Source: Dryomyza anilis | Lineage: Eukaryota; Arthropoda; Insecta; Diptera; Dryomyzidae | Assembly (NCBI GenBank): GCA_951804985.1 | Contig: OX638132.1 | Coordinates: 24,094,617 to 24,158,616, forward strand | Direction of reading: 5' to 3' | Length of the DNA: 64,000 bases | Shown: positions 10,333-21,774 of the stretch, piece after piece | Numbering within the stretch: position 1 is the stretch's first letter | Layout: each line of letters begins with the position of its first letter | The notes under the pieces: generated by a model | Databases searched by the model: none | Told to the model about the DNA's origin: nothing | Seen by the model: the letters and a program-made list of their open reading frames with translations, nothing else | Program-made: the position numbers and the translations under genes

Positions 10333-11560
10333 AGCAGACGCACATGTTCGATGGGTTGCGTGATAGTCTCCGTGTGCGTTGCCTTCACGCTTTGTGTGTG
10401 TGGCATCTGTTTCAGCTGATTGTTAATTCCTTTGGCATTTGTCTACTGTGAAAACGAGCTAATCATTGGCTTTTGTTTTCAATTTAGCTGTGTTCAAGTA
10501 AATTCATTGTGCCGCGTCAAGTCACGTCACATCACAGTGCAAAGAGTTGCACAAGATGGCGATAATTTGCAAATCATTGACATACTGATAACTACGGTTG
10601 GATAAGCTCTACAAAATAAATTATATAAGCAATTTCCATACATCTTTGTCTGTTAATTATAATGCAATTAAACCACACATTTTGTTGACGTATTTAATTT
10701 TTATTTTATTTTTAATTGGGTGTTACTTATTTTAGTAGGAGCTTTTTCATAGCGCCAAAACAACAGATTTTCTGATTTGTTGAGCCAAACAAGTGTATGT
10801 ATTTCATCAGTGACTCTGAGGCATTGACACAAACATGGTTTAAATGGCTTTTTGTTGATCTTACATATTTCGCTACTTTGCAGCCAGCACCACTGTGTTT
10901 ACTATTATTTTTATTGTTATGTGAGTTTTAATTAAATTCTGTTTGAATTTCTTTCAATTCCGCGAATTTCCGTACTTTGAAGCCAAACGGGCCTTTCAAA
11001 ACTTTATCGCCAGCAGCTGAACAGTTAACATCTCGAAATGTGGCCCATGCCAAGGCAAGACATGTAAAAAAGGCAACAGTAAAAATCATTATTTCACAGT
11101 TTGCGTGTTTGGTGCTAATTAGCAGCTGCAACAAAAGCCAAAGCGAGTGCTTTCAATTCCATTGATTTTTGTTTTGTTTCTGTTTCCGGTTTCTTGTTTC
11201 CGGTTCTGTTTTCTGTTTGCTTCGCCACATGAATTCGTTGGGTCGTTCGCTCATTGCAACATTTTCGATTATTACGGTGGATTAAAGACCGAGGTCTTTC
11301 TGTATCAGTTATTGTTGAGGTACATATTTGTGTGTGTTGAGTACAACGATGTCCTTTATCTCATTGTGTCCGTGCGATTTTAGGTGTGACTTTCCTCACG
11401 GCGTTGGTATTGCCAGGAAAAGGTCAAACATCTAGTTGGTTGGTCGATGTTTGCAACTGATATCAATTACATACTACTTAAAATGCAAATTGTTCAAAAT
11501 AATTTCACTTTAAAAAGTAATAAGCACACATAAATTAAAGTTCATACTATTTGTGCATCA
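10333..11560. other. Probable unique host DNA, no gene recognised
   Basis: This is one of the least repetitive, least AT-rich parts of the window. It holds only short chance ORFs (10420-10605 and 11147-11383 on +, 10928-11134 on -) with no recognisable domain. CAGCTG and GTCACGTCAC-type words around 10520-10560 could be factor sites but are too short to claim. It could be intron or intergenic DNA. Confidence 0.35.
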
Positions 11561-11861
11561 ATTTTATGAATTGCGACGAAACCAATCATTTAATTCGTCC
11601 ATTAAACTTAATGAACAAATTCATAATATTTATAAATGCATCCCATTAATATAATAAATCTGTTTGTTCGTTTGTACGTTTGTTCCGCTTCTCCGTCTAA
11701 ACGGCTAATCCGATTTTCGTGAAATTTTTACACCGATGCGGTATGATCTGGAAGGAATGTTAGGCAATATATGGGCGGGATAGGAAAAAGAGGCGGCACT
11801 TAACCAGCTACGAATATGAAACAAAAAACTCAGATACAAAAAAAAAAAATTAAAAGCCAAA

Positions 11862-12532
11862 CGAGTTGGGAAAGTTAGGTCACATGGGGTAGTTCGGTCA
11901 CATGGGGCGGATTTTTATAGTCGGTCGGGCCCGACTATGGAATACCCTACACCTTTGGTGTAGGTATAAAAAAGTATAAAAAACTAATAAAAAAAAATTA
12001 AAAAAATATAACTGGGCGGATCACGTCTATATTTAAAATTTTGTAACTCTAATATTTCATAGATTTGATTTTAATAATTTACGGATCAAATTTGCACTAT
12101 GAAAACCCGGGAAATAATGAAAAAAAAATGTGGGCGGATAACGCCCATTTTTGGACCACATATTTTTAGGTGAATTGTAATAATATTTTTTAAATTTTAT
12201 AACTATATCTTGAATACTTTTCAAGTTATTAGTTCCTATAGAGTTACATAAAATTTACTTGTATGTGAGGTGGGCGTGTCCGTTGACCTATTTGGTTCAT
12301 TTTCAAACTCAGTTTCTATTTTTGGCTAAGATATATTGAGACGAAATTGCATCGCATTCTGACCAGTATTTCTCCAGTTTTTCTGTATTCGGACAGCAAG
12401 ACGGACAGACAGACGGACATGGCTAAACGGACTCGAGTAGTGATGCCGTTTCCATACCGGACACGCCTCCTAAGGGGCGTTACAATGTATGTACAAAGTT
12501 AATATACCCTGTACCTCATAGGTGTAGGGTAT
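11862..12532 (-). mobile_element. Mini-me-like element, family B, copy 1
   Basis: On the minus strand it opens at 12532 with ATACCCTACACCTATGAGG, the CATTGTAACGCCCCTTAGGAG block, a (GTCY)n tract (complement at 12402-12420) and the CCATGTCCG core. It ends at 11862 with the GGTCGGGCCCGACTATGG hairpin (11912-11940) and CCCAACTCG. It is flanked by A-runs of the host Helitron. Confidence 0.8.
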
Positions 12533-12629
12533 AAACACAAAATCATACAAAAATACAAAAACTAAAGCAATAACATAAAACTAAACTCCAAACTAAAGGA
12601 TAAACAAAAAAGGAAAGATAAAGAAAAAC

Positions 12630-12993
12630 AAACACCACACTAAAATTCACCACACTTAAACTCACTACACTAAAACTCACAACAGTAAAATTCACCACAC
12701 TAAAAATTCACCACACTAAAACTCACCACACTAAAACTTACCACACCAAAATTCACCACACTAAAACTCACCACACTAAAACTCACCACACTAAAACTCA
12801 CCGCACTAAAACTCACCACTCTAAAACTCACCACACTAAAAATTCTCCACACTAAAAATCACCACACTAAAACTCACTACAATAAAATTCACCACACTAA
12901 AACTCACCACACTAAAAATTCACCACACTAAAACTTACCACACTAAAACACACCACACTAAAACTCACCACATTAAAACTAACCACACTATAA
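12630..12993 (+). repeat. 15-bp minisatellite CACCACACTAAAACT, about 24 units
   Basis: Regular 15-bp spacing with point variants (AAAATT, AAACAC, CCGCACT and others). It lies inside Helitron copy 1 at the same relative position as the arrays at 42605, 52535 and 61742. Confidence 0.92.
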
Positions 12994-13069
12994 CTTCTAT
13001 TGGGAAAAACTCTACGGGGAAGAATTCTACCGGGAAGAATTCGACGGGAAAGCGTTCTATGGGGAAGAA

Positions 13070-13560
13070 TTTTAGATATCTACACCAAATTTCTTGTTTT
13101 TTTTTGCTATAACTCTTTATTGGTGCGAGATAAAAATTTTAAAGCACCTATCGATTGGCATCATTATTTAAAAATATTTTGCTAAACATTTTTCTTGCAA
13201 ATAACAAATGGCAATTTAATGTTTGGAAACATTTTTTTTTAAATAATGATGCGAATCGATACATGCTTTAAAAAACAGACATTTAATACCTTGCGCAAAT
13301 AAAAAGTTATAGCATAAAAAACAAAAATATTTGCGTTTTGGTCAGGATATAGTTATTCTTTGATTGATGAATAAATCCAAAAAAACAGAAAAAATAAAAA
13401 AAAATACGAATTTTTAAAGCACTTCAAGCTTTAAAATTGGATTTTCCAATTTTTTAAAAAATGCACAATCGCCCCTTTGGCATGACAGTGACGAAATATT
13501 TTTCCCGAAAAAAAAATCTAATCGGTACATTTAACCTTTTGCACATATGGGTACTAAAAT
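13070..13560. repeat. Fold-back element E, copy 1
   Basis: Long imperfect inverted repeat: GCTATAACTCTTTATTGGTG, AAAGCACCTATCGATTGGCA and CATTATTTAAAAATATTTTG in the left arm are mirrored by AAATAATGATGCGAATCGAT and AAAAAGTTATAGC in the right arm. The right edge reads CGCCCCTTTGGCATGACAGT (about 13471-13490), the complement of the left edge of copy 3 at 62607. It is non-coding. Confidence 0.65.
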
Positions 13561-13766
13561 AAAAATAAATTCTATTAAGATTCTATTGAAATTCTGTCCC
13601 TGGGACTTGTATAATACTCTCAAAAATAACCGCGCACATTATCACATACGTGTTGGATATCACTGTAACTTTCATAATTTCTACTAACACTAACTAATAA
13701 AATTTTCCTACTTCAAATGTGACCTAACCTTTTATGTGATTCTATAATATTTTACTTTATCCTAGT

Positions 13767-13968
13767 TGTTCAGAAACACTGTATTCAATTTAAGTATTTG
13801 TAAATTAAGTTTTCATTTTTTTTATTGTTTGAAAATTAATATTTTTTAAAACTTTTATTTTTTTTTGTTCACGCACATCCAAACCTATCAGACAGATTTC
13901 ATTTTTATTAAATAAATTTAAATTGCGTTCTTTTTTTAAATTCTGCATTTTGATTTTAGTTACAAACA
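13767..13968 (+). repeat. BEL/Pao left LTR (202 bp)
   Basis: It begins TGTTCAGAAACACTG and ends TTAGTTACAAACA, the TG...CA rule. I found no difference from the right LTR. It is very AT-rich; CACGCACATCCAAACC at about 13871-13886 is the only G/C-containing block and may hold promoter or packaging signals (inference). Confidence 0.96.
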
Positions 13969-13973
13969 TTTTT

Positions 13974-13991
13974 TGGTCCTTCGAACCGGAT
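13974..13991 (+). other. BEL/Pao primer-binding site, probably tRNA-Tyr
   Basis: TGGTCCTTCGAACCGGAT begins 5 nt after the LTR. Its complement, ATCCGGTTCGAAGGACCA, matches the 3' end of insect tRNA-Tyr (recalled as ...ATCCGGCTCGAAGGACCA) at all but one position. The tRNA identity rests on memory of that sequence. Confidence 0.7.
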
Positions 13992-14367
13992 GTGCGTGAA
14001 TTCTCGCGTTTTTAATTCGTAATCAGTGTAAAATCAGTGAAATTTAAACATTTTTTGAGTGTTGTTCAGCGGAGCACCTCGGTCAACATCTCATCTAGTG
14101 GAGCATCAGTGGAGCACCCGTCGACCAGGACGTGGTCTCTTAAGCATCACGCAACATTCAAGTAGTGAGTCAGCCGTCGTGCAAGACGTATTCCCGTTGA
14201 TCAATACGAGGTTTTCATTCGCTGCTGCTAATTGCATTCAGCATTTTACACCGCAGCCGTCGTGCAGAACGAGCTAAGTCAAGTTGCAGTTTGTGTTCAC
14301 CCGACGCACAGTTCGTGGTTAACCCAAGACAAACCAGCATTTCTAATCTTTACAAACAATATTCATA

Positions 14368-17300
14368 ATGGACATGTTCAAGCAACAACGTCAAACCATC
14401 AAGAGTACATTAACTCGCATTCAGAATTTCTGCGCTAGTCGAAATGCATCGCTGTCTGAAATCAAGGTGCGCATGGACAAGGTGGAGGATTTGTACAAAC
14501 AGTACGAAGTCATTCAGCAAGAAATCGATGCGCATACCATGTCACCAGCTGACCGAGAAGCAGAAGAGAATTACCGCATTGAAATGGAAGAAAGATACTT
14601 CACGCTCAAGTCAAATGTTGCCACACGACTGCAAGAAGAATCTGAGGAGGCACGCTCCATGAGTCAACAATTGCCACACACTCCTTCAAACGATGGTCTC
14701 AGTGCTGCTATGCAAATCATGCTGGAACATCAAAATACAATGAGTGCAATGATTGAAAGGATGTCTAGCAACACGCAATTGGAAAACAATTTGCCGCGGT
14801 CTTCAGTACAACAAGCTAGTTCGCAGTTATCACAACCTTCGCAACAACATGAACTCCGTCTTCCGAAAATCCAAATTCCAGATTTCGATGGTGCATACGC
14901 CAACTGGATTCGGTTTCGTGATCTGTTCGAGGCAATGGTACACAACAAAAGTACGATTGCTAATGTCGAAAAATTGGAATACCTGCAAACGAAACTTAAA
15001 GGTGAGGCTCTTTCGATCATAAAACACCTCAAGCCAACCAACGAAAACTACACGGTTGCGTGGGAATTGGTTAAGAAGAAGTTTGATAAATCTGACAAAA
15101 TCAAAAAATCATATTTTGAACTTCTTTTCGACCAACCATCAATGAAGTCTGCATCTGTCAACGAAATCAAGCGTTTCTACAACAATACAAATGAAAGTTT
15201 CAATGCATTAAAAGTCCTCGATGAACCTGTCGATCAATGGGACTCAATTTTGCTATTTCATTTGGAGAAAAAGCTGGACAGCGAGACTCATGTGCTTTGG
15301 TACAGGCAGCGGAAATCGGACCAACAAGCCACCTTCAAGTCTTTTTTGGAATTTCTGGACGAGCGAGTCTTCGAGTTGGAAAATACACAAAAAAGTACAG
15401 TGCATTCTATGCAATCGTCAAAGTCAAACGTTCCACAACAACAAAAGGCTCGCGCATTTTCATCATTGGTGCAGTCTTGCCCAGTGTGCAACAAACACCA
15501 TTTTTTGTACCATTGCAACAACTTCAAAGAGCTTGACGTCGGCAGTAGATTCAAGGTCGTACAAGATAACAATATCTGCATCAACTGTCTGCGGGAGAAA
15601 CACAAGGTGGCCGAGTGCAAGTATTCTTCATGCAAAATCTGCAATGCGAAGCACAACTCATTGTTGCATTCATCAACAGTCAAGTCACCACGTCAACCGA
15701 CATCCGTGTCAAAAATTGAACCGTTTCTGAGTGTCAACTCTACGCATCAGTTCGACCAAACATACACGCTTCTTCCAACAGCGATAGTTATGGTTCGTGA
15801 TAGATGTAATGTGCTGCAGTCATGTCGCGCTTTACTCGATTCTGGCGCGCAATCTACGCTCATCACGGAAGCTTGCGTACAACGTTTGCAACTCAGGCGG
15901 TCTTATGACAAAACTTTGCTATATGGTGTTGGATCTAACAACGAAAGTTACACCAAGGGTAAGGTACATCTGCAAATATATTCGCAAACATCTACAAACT
16001 ATGTTGTCACCGAAGCATTTTGCTTACCGAGCCTAACGCAAGATCTTCCGGGACATGTAGTCTGCAATCAAAAGTTGGAATTTTTCAATAACCTTCAACT
16101 TGCTGATACCCAATACAACAAACCTGGCCGCATTGACATAATTTTGGGTGCAGATGTCTTCGCTGATGTTGTTCTCCAAGACAAAATTATTCATCCCACT
16201 GGTTCACCAAGTGCAATATATACAATTTTCGGTTGGATAATCGTTGGAAAAGTCGATGAACACACAACATCTCAAATAGTAGCTGCACACGTTTGCGTAG
16301 ATCTGGATAAACAATTACAAAAATTTTGGGAAACTGAAGAGTTAGAAACATTCAAACATTTGACTCAAGAGGAAGAAAAGGCAGAAATACATTATCAACA
16401 GAACATCAATCAACAAGATGATGGACGATACGTCATCAAATTGCCGTTCAAATCTACAAACATTGAATTTGGTGATTCGAAAACTGCAGCATTGAAAAGG
16501 CTCTACGCAATGGAACGTCGATTCCTCAATAATCAACCGCTTCAAAAGGAGTACATAAAGTTCATGCAAGAGTTTATCGATTTGGGACATATGGAAGTCG
16601 CGCAAGATTCTCCCCCATACAAAACGTTTTACCTGCCTCATCACGCAGTGTTAAAACCCGGCAGCACAACAACAAAGCTACGTGTCGTCTTTGATGCGTC
16701 ATGCAAAACATCAAACGGGTTATCACTCAACGATCAACTGCTGATTGGACCCACAATTCAAAATGATTTGTTTACCTTAATACTCAAATTCCGCAAGTAC
16801 AAAATTGGATTTACTGGTGATGTCGAAAAAATGTATCGACAAATATTAATACATCCAGATGACCGTTCATACCAGCGAATACTGTGGCGAAATTCCAAGG
16901 ACGAAGCTATAGAGGAATACAATTTAAAAACTGTCACATATGGAACTTCGGCTGCGCCATTTCTTGCTACAAGAACTTTACATCAAGCTGCGCTAGATAA
17001 TATGACGTCAAATCCAATAGCATCAAAGGAAATAATGCACAATTTTTATGTGGACGATTTTATGTCCTGTTCGACTGATCTTCCGTCAGCAATAAAGCTC
17101 AGAGAAGATGTCTGCAAGATTCTTACAAACTCTGGTTTTCATCTTCGCAAGTGGTCATCCAATTCTACTGATTTCATGGATCAAATCAGACCACAGGATC
17201 GTGAAGCTGCTTCGGAAACAATTATTGACAACTCAAATACTGTGAAGACGCTGGGACTTCTTTGGAATACAGCACATGATTGCTTCAAGTACAGCGTGTG

Positions 17301-19611
17301 TCTGGAAGAGTTGAAACCCATTGTAACAAAACGTGCTGTTTTGTCAGATATATCTAAGGTCTTCGATCCCATTGGCTGGTTGTCTCCAGTCGTCGTCGCG
17401 ATGAAAATCTTCATGCAGAAGCTGTGGCTGAAAGGTATAGGATGGGATCAAGTTTTGCCTGAAGAACTTTATAACCAATGGGTAAAGTATCGATGTAATA
17501 TAAACACTATCAAGCAGCTCAGCATACCAAGATGGATTCAGTATGCAAACGAAGCAAATGTCGAATTGCATGGTTTTGCTGATGCATCGGAATTAGCGTT
17601 TGCAGCAGCAATATATATTCGCGTACAGCATACTGATGGATCTATCTCAACAACACTAATCGCTGCAAAAACAAGAGTGGCGCCTGTCAAGCAAATCACA
17701 CTTCCTCGCCTCGAACTGTGTGCTGCACATCTCATGACAAGATTAATAAAAAAAGTTCAACAAGCATACGATTTTGTAAATGTCAAGTTATTCGGATGGT
17801 CAGACTCTACAGTCGTTTTAGCCTGGCTTGCAGATCATCCACGGCGTTGGAAAACATTCATTGCAAACCGTACATCATATATCATCAATACCATTCCTGT
17901 GCAACAATGGCGACATGTTCGTTCGCATGAGAACCCTGCTGATCTAGCTACTAGAGGACTTTTACCATCAGAATTGGTTTACAATACATTGTGGTGGTAT
18001 GGTCCGGAAGTACTGACAAATTATAACTGTGAGTTGACATCGCCTCTAAAAATCTCTAAAAATATTGATATGGAATACCGAAAAGAAACTATTTCGAATG
18101 TTGCAACCGCTACAAGCGTTGAGTTGATTAATCGTTATTCAGAATATAGTAAGCTCATTAGAATTACTGCTCTATTACTACGATTCATCAATAATTGCAG
18201 AACAAGACAACACTTTAAGGACAAAACAACTGGATTCTTGATGCTGAAGGAGCTTCAAAATGCCCATGATGTTCTTGTCAAAATATCACAACAGGCGTCA
18301 TATCAAATGGAAATCCGCACATTGTCATCTGGTAACCAACTTCAACTTTCACACAAACTATCACCACTTACACCGTTTATTGACAATTTTGGAATACTCC
18401 GAGTCGGTGGCAGAATCGAAAACGCTAATGTCAATTTTAACCAAAAACATCCATACATTCTCAGCAAAAGTCACCATCTGACTGATCTCATTGTTAGAGA
18501 TTATCATTTACGATATCTTCACGCAGGAAGTCGACAACTGCAATATCTACTAGGACTGAAATATTGGATACCTGGCATCATACATGTCATCAAAAGCTGT
18601 GTTTACAAGTGCACAACATGTATGAGGTTTCGATGCAAGCCGTACCAACAACAGATGGGTAATATTCCTCGACATCGTCTTGAAGCTGGTGGATCCGCAT
18701 TTCTCAATGTAGGAGTAGATTTTTCAGGACCAATACATGTAAGGTCGTGGAAAGGTCGTGGTTCCAAAACATACAAATGTTGGATTGCTTTGTTTGTATG
18801 TCTGGTGACGAAGGCAATTCATCTTGAGTTAGTGACTGAATTATCGGCTGGAGCATTCATTGCTGCACTTCGTCGGTTTGTGGCCCGCCGTGGAAAACCA
18901 CTTCATTTGTACTCCGACAATGGTACAAATTTTGTTGGCTGCAATCAACAACTCAAGGAGTTCTATGATCTTCTCAACAAATCATCAACACAAGAAGCAT
19001 TCAACAAGGAAATGTCAGTCCAGCAAATTCACTGGCATTTTTCGCCACCTGCAGGTCCTCATTTTGGTGGAATGTGGGAAGCTGGCATCAAATCTACAAA
19101 GCATCATCTCAGACGTATTCTTCGTGATGCATCGACAACATATGAAGAGCTTCATACCTTGCTATGTCAAATAGAAGGATGCCTAAATTCAAGGCCGTTG
19201 TGCAGCAAAGTGGATGGAGATGTCGATCCTCTCACACCTGCACATTTTTTAATCCTACGATCGATGGCAAGTGTTCCAGATGAAAATCACACGGGCGCTA
19301 GCTTTAATCATATTAATCGTTGGCATTACATTCAGCGTCTAGTTCAACAGTTCTGGAAAAAATGGTCCATCGAATATATCACTCAGCTCCAACAACGACC
19401 GAAATGGCGTCAAAAACTTAATAATATTCAAATCGATGATATTGTCATTATTAAGGACGATAATCTTCCACCAACTCAATGGCTAACTGGAAAAATTGTA
19501 GCAACACATCCTGGTCAAGACGGCTTAGTGAGAGTTGCAACAATCAACACTAATAAAGGAATTTTCAAACGACCGATAACTAAACTTTGTCCTTTGTTTG
19601 TTGATATTTGA
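14368..19611 (+). CDS. gag-pol: BEL/Pao Gag-Pol polyprotein
   Basis: Polyprotein of 1747 residues that packages, reverse-transcribes and integrates the element. In order: N-terminal Gag with coiled-coil character (1-165); DUF1759-like Gag core with LPKIQIPDFDG and NWIRFRDLF (about 167-320); cysteine/histidine cluster CPVCNKHH...CINC...CKICNAKHNSLLH (about 371-436); aspartic protease with LLDSGAQSTLI (catalytic Asp about 490); reverse transcriptase with VVFDASC and FYVDDFMSC (about 894); RNase H/A17-like region with LHGFADASELAFAAAIY (about 1070); integrase zinc finger (His near 1380, CVYKCTTC near 1411), then DDE core with GVDFSGP (about 1450), YSDNGTNF (about 1516) and GGMWEAGIK (Glu about 1571); C-terminal DUF5641-like part. 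The length is normal for the family and every catalytic residue I can place is present. The ATG at 14368 was chosen as the first in-frame one after the leader. Confidence 0.97.
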   Translation: MDMFKQQRQTIKSTLTRIQNFCASRNASLSEIKVRMDKVEDLYKQYEVIQQEIDAHTMSPADREAEENYRIEMEERYFTLKSNVATRLQEESEEARSMSQQLPHTPSNDGLSAAMQIMLEHQNTMSAMIERMSSNTQLENNLPRSSVQQASSQLSQPSQQHELRLPKIQIPDFDGAYANWIRFRDLFEAMVHNKSTIANVEKLEYLQTKLKGEALSIIKHLKPTNENYTVAWELVKKKFDKSDKIKKSYFELLFDQPSMKSASVNEIKRFYNNTNESFNALKVLDEPVDQWDSILLFHLEKKLDSETHVLWYRQRKSDQQATFKSFLEFLDERVFELENTQKSTVHSMQSSKSNVPQQQKARAFSSLVQSCPVCNKHHFLYHCNNFKELDVGSRFKVVQDNNICINCLREKHKVAECKYSSCKICNAKHNSLLHSSTVKSPRQPTSVSKIEPFLSVNSTHQFDQTYTLLPTAIVMVRDRCNVLQSCRALLDSGAQSTLITEACVQRLQLRRSYDKTLLYGVGSNNESYTKGKVHLQIYSQTSTNYVVTEAFCLPSLTQDLPGHVVCNQKLEFFNNLQLADTQYNKPGRIDIILGADVFADVVLQDKIIHPTGSPSAIYTIFGWIIVGKVDEHTTSQIVAAHVCVDLDKQLQKFWETEELETFKHLTQEEEKAEIHYQQNINQQDDGRYVIKLPFKSTNIEFGDSKTAALKRLYAMERRFLNNQPLQKEYIKFMQEFIDLGHMEVAQDSPPYKTFYLPHHAVLKPGSTTTKLRVVFDASCKTSNGLSLNDQLLIGPTIQNDLFTLILKFRKYKIGFTGDVEKMYRQILIHPDDRSYQRILWRNSKDEAIEEYNLKTVTYGTSAAPFLATRTLHQAALDNMTSNPIASKEIMHNFYVDDFMSCSTDLPSAIKLREDVCKILTNSGFHLRKWSSNSTDFMDQIRPQDREAASETIIDNSNTVKTLGLLWNTAHDCFKYSVCLEELKPIVTKRAVLSDISKVFDPIGWLSPVVVAMKIFMQKLWLKGIGWDQVLPEELYNQWVKYRCNINTIKQLSIPRWIQYANEANVELHGFADASELAFAAAIYIRVQHTDGSISTTLIAAKTRVAPVKQITLPRLELCAAHLMTRLIKKVQQAYDFVNVKLFGWSDSTVVLAWLADHPRRWKTFIANRTSYIINTIPVQQWRHVRSHENPADLATRGLLPSELVYNTLWWYGPEVLTNYNCELTSPLKISKNIDMEYRKETISNVATATSVELINRYSEYSKLIRITALLLRFINNCRTRQHFKDKTTGFLMLKELQNAHDVLVKISQQASYQMEIRTLSSGNQLQLSHKLSPLTPFIDNFGILRVGGRIENANVNFNQKHPYILSKSHHLTDLIVRDYHLRYLHAGSRQLQYLLGLKYWIPGIIHVIKSCVYKCTTCMRFRCKPYQQQMGNIPRHRLEAGGSAFLNVGVDFSGPIHVRSWKGRGSKTYKCWIALFVCLVTKAIHLELVTELSAGAFIAALRRFVARRGKPLHLYSDNGTNFVGCNQQLKEFYDLLNKSSTQEAFNKEMSVQQIHWHFSPPAGPHFGGMWEAGIKSTKHHLRRILRDASTTYEELHTLLCQIEGCLNSRPLCSKVDGDVDPLTPAHFLILRSMASVPDENHTGASFNHINRWHYIQRLVQQFWKKWSIEYITQLQQRPKWRQKLNNIQIDDIVIIKDDNLPPTQWLTGKIVATHPGQDGLVRVATINTNKGIFKRPITKLCPLFVDI

Positions 19612-19625
19612 AAGTGCATCCTTTC

Positions 19626-19639
19626 AAAGGAGGCCAAAA
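19626..19639 (+). other. BEL/Pao polypurine tract
   Basis: AAAGGAGGCCAAAA abuts the right LTR and would prime plus-strand synthesis. It is interrupted by CC, so the functional core may be AAAGGAGG. Confidence 0.7.
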
Positions 19640-19841
19640 TGTTCAGAAACACTGTATTCAATTTAAGTATTTGTAAATTAAGTTTTCATTTTTTTTATTG
19701 TTTGAAAATTAATATTTTTTAAAACTTTTATTTTTTTTTGTTCACGCACATCCAAACCTATCAGACAGATTTCATTTTTATTAAATAAATTTAAATTGCG
19801 TTCTTTTTTTAAATTCTGCATTTTGATTTTAGTTACAAACA
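19640..19841 (+). repeat. BEL/Pao right LTR (202 bp)
   Basis: Same TGTTCAGAAACACTG start and TTACAAACA end as the left copy and no difference seen on reading; followed by the CTAGT duplication. Confidence 0.96.
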
Positions 19842-19846
19842 CTAGT

Positions 19847-21770
19847 AATGTTCGACGCATTTATTGGATCTGTATCTCTGACAGCATCATTGCAAATGAC
19901 ACTGCATTTGTAAAAATGGCCAACTGCAACCATAGCTGAAATGAAACAACAATAACACGAAAGCACATCTTAGCCATGAGTAGCCATCAAAGCTTTTAAG
20001 CTTATCTAAATATCATGGTTAGGTTGCCATTCAATGTGCTTTATGCAGGTTGCAAATAGAATAAAATTGCTTGTCAAGGACAATTTAACGCATCTAACTA
20101 AGGTAGCAAATAATCCTGAAATAAGTGATTCTATTTTTTTGAATGTCTTTTTCTTTTTCCGATTCTACTTATGTTTTCTATTTTCGTATTCCACATATCA
20201 TTATTTCAGCTAACGAACTGTAATGCCTGAACTCTATTTTGATCTTTTTCTATAAATGCTGCCCCTATGTCAGTCACATAAGAGGCTTCTAGAATTACGG
20301 TTGTATTTTCTTTGGAGCAACAATATGTTGTCATGTTAGTCGGTTGAATGTATGCGGTTGAATGTGTCGTTGATGTGTGCGTGTCTGAGGGTAATTTGTC
20401 AGCAATACCGCAAAATGTTGTAATAATAACATGATAAACGGTTTGTATAGCATTCACACCAACTCTAGAAAATTTATTTTTAAAGGTGCCTAGATTTAAG
20501 TACAAGAAGAATATAATATTCAAGGTGTATGCCAAAAAAAATGCGTTTTAAATTTTACGCTATTAGTTTAAATGTTTAGGGAATTTAAATTGAATTTTAT
20601 CACATTGAAATTCAATTACACAATTTATCGCCATGTCTGTAGAACACAATCAATACCTACGATTTGATGATTGGTTCGTGTAGCCATTTTGGCACACGTA
20701 GCGGTTTGTCTATATCAAAAGTACCATTAGTTAGACTGAATGTGACATATAATTGCAACAATCATTTATTCCAATATTTTACCTGTTTTGTATTTTGTTT
20801 CTGTCATGTGAATTGACCCGCATAAACTGACAATTGTCCGTAAAAAAATAAACAAAATGGCGCTAAAAGCCCTGCGAGTGTTAAAAGTGTTATTAGCAGC
20901 TGCCTGACACGCGATACGTTTACATTTTGCATTCGTTAGAAATTTGCATTTCATTGGAAATGGAGAGAAATAAGACATTATTTAGCGTGTGTTTGGATTT
21001 TAAATGTGATTTTTATTTGTTCAGTAGTTTTTGATTAAATTGTTTTATTTTTAATTCAGTAACATTATCATTTCTACACTTCCCAGTCTGATAAAATTTC
21101 GATGCCTTAAAGCTTTTTCAATATTGTACTCTAATACAGTACTCTAATCTTTAAAATTTCTTGTGCATTAAAATTCTTAGACAAGTTACGATATGTCCAC
21201 ATTTATTACATCCATATCGCAAATTAATCGAAGCAATCTTTAAATTTTATTTTTTTTTCTTCGATATCTTTGCGATTTTGAAAATTTTTTAGTATTGAGA
21301 AAACTTTCGCAGAATGCATCGATATCTACCTACAATCTAGGTCTAACTTGACGTTTGATATCACTACGAAAATGTCAGATATCGTATTTCTCATCCATAT
21401 TCTCGCATTGATCTCTTAAAAATATCGAAACGCATACTGGATGGTAATATCGAAAAGAATGGCATACTGGATCGTAATAAACTGCATAATTACACGAAAT
21501 CGAAATTCATACCATCAAATTTCGTATTCATACCATCAACAAAATTATGTTTAGGATCCTGATATATTATCGATAAAATTGCAATTTTTGCCGAATAATA
21601 ATGTAAAATCCCAATAAATCTATGAATACTCATAATATTTTGACTGGTACAAATTATCATCCTGCATTACGCATGAAACCATAATCCAAATTGAAATGAA
21701 AACCATGTGTTCATGCTTTGGCTAAAACATTATTTTACAAATCTATTATAAAATAACGAATATTTCGTAA
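19847..21770. other. Probable unique host DNA, no gene recognised
   Basis: Mixed-composition sequence with only short ORFs (20206-20535 and 20766-20978 on the minus strand) and no family I know. 20820-20960 is relatively GC-rich for this window. 21240-21480 has repeated ATATCGA/TCGATAT words. I can assign nothing. Confidence 0.35.
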
Positions 21771-21774
21771 AAAT

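Larger units (their letters stand above)
11641..13066 (+). mobile_element. Non-autonomous Helitron-like element, copy 1, interrupted and 3'-truncated
   Basis: It starts with TC directly after an A (11640/11641): TCCCATTAATATAATAAATC, the same head as the complete copy at 51262. Then come GTTTGTTCCGCTTCTCCGTC (near 11680), the GGGCGGGAT block, an A-rich stretch, the 15-bp CACCACACTAAAACT array (12630-12993) and four units of a second 15-bp repeat (13002-13062). The terminal hairpin and CTAG end are absent. A family B element (11862-12532) sits in its A-rich part, so the Helitron was there first. No Rep/helicase coding is present. Confidence 0.72.
13762..19846 (+). mobile_element. Complete BEL/Pao LTR retrotransposon
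   Basis: The 5-bp CTAGT target duplication is seen at 13762-13766 and 19842-19846. Order: 202-bp LTR, primer-binding site, about 0.38 kb leader, one gag-pol ORF of 1747 codons, purine tract, 202-bp LTR. By eye the two LTRs are identical and the ORF has no break, so the insertion is very recent and may be competent. No env-like ORF lies between pol and the right LTR, so this is a retrotransposon and not an enveloped form. Its flanks (13600-13761) contain ACATTATCACATA-like and GTGACCTAACC-like wording that recurs near 57640-57780, so it probably landed in an older repeat. Confidence 0.97.

Noticed and set aside
14444..19174. Numerous shorter ORFs on both strands inside the BEL/Pao element
   Set aside because: Shadow frames of the 1747-codon gag-pol ORF, with no domains of their own.
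13762..19846. An infectious, env-bearing retrovirus
   Set aside because: No ORF lies between the end of pol (19611) and the right LTR (19640); the same holds for the gypsy element.
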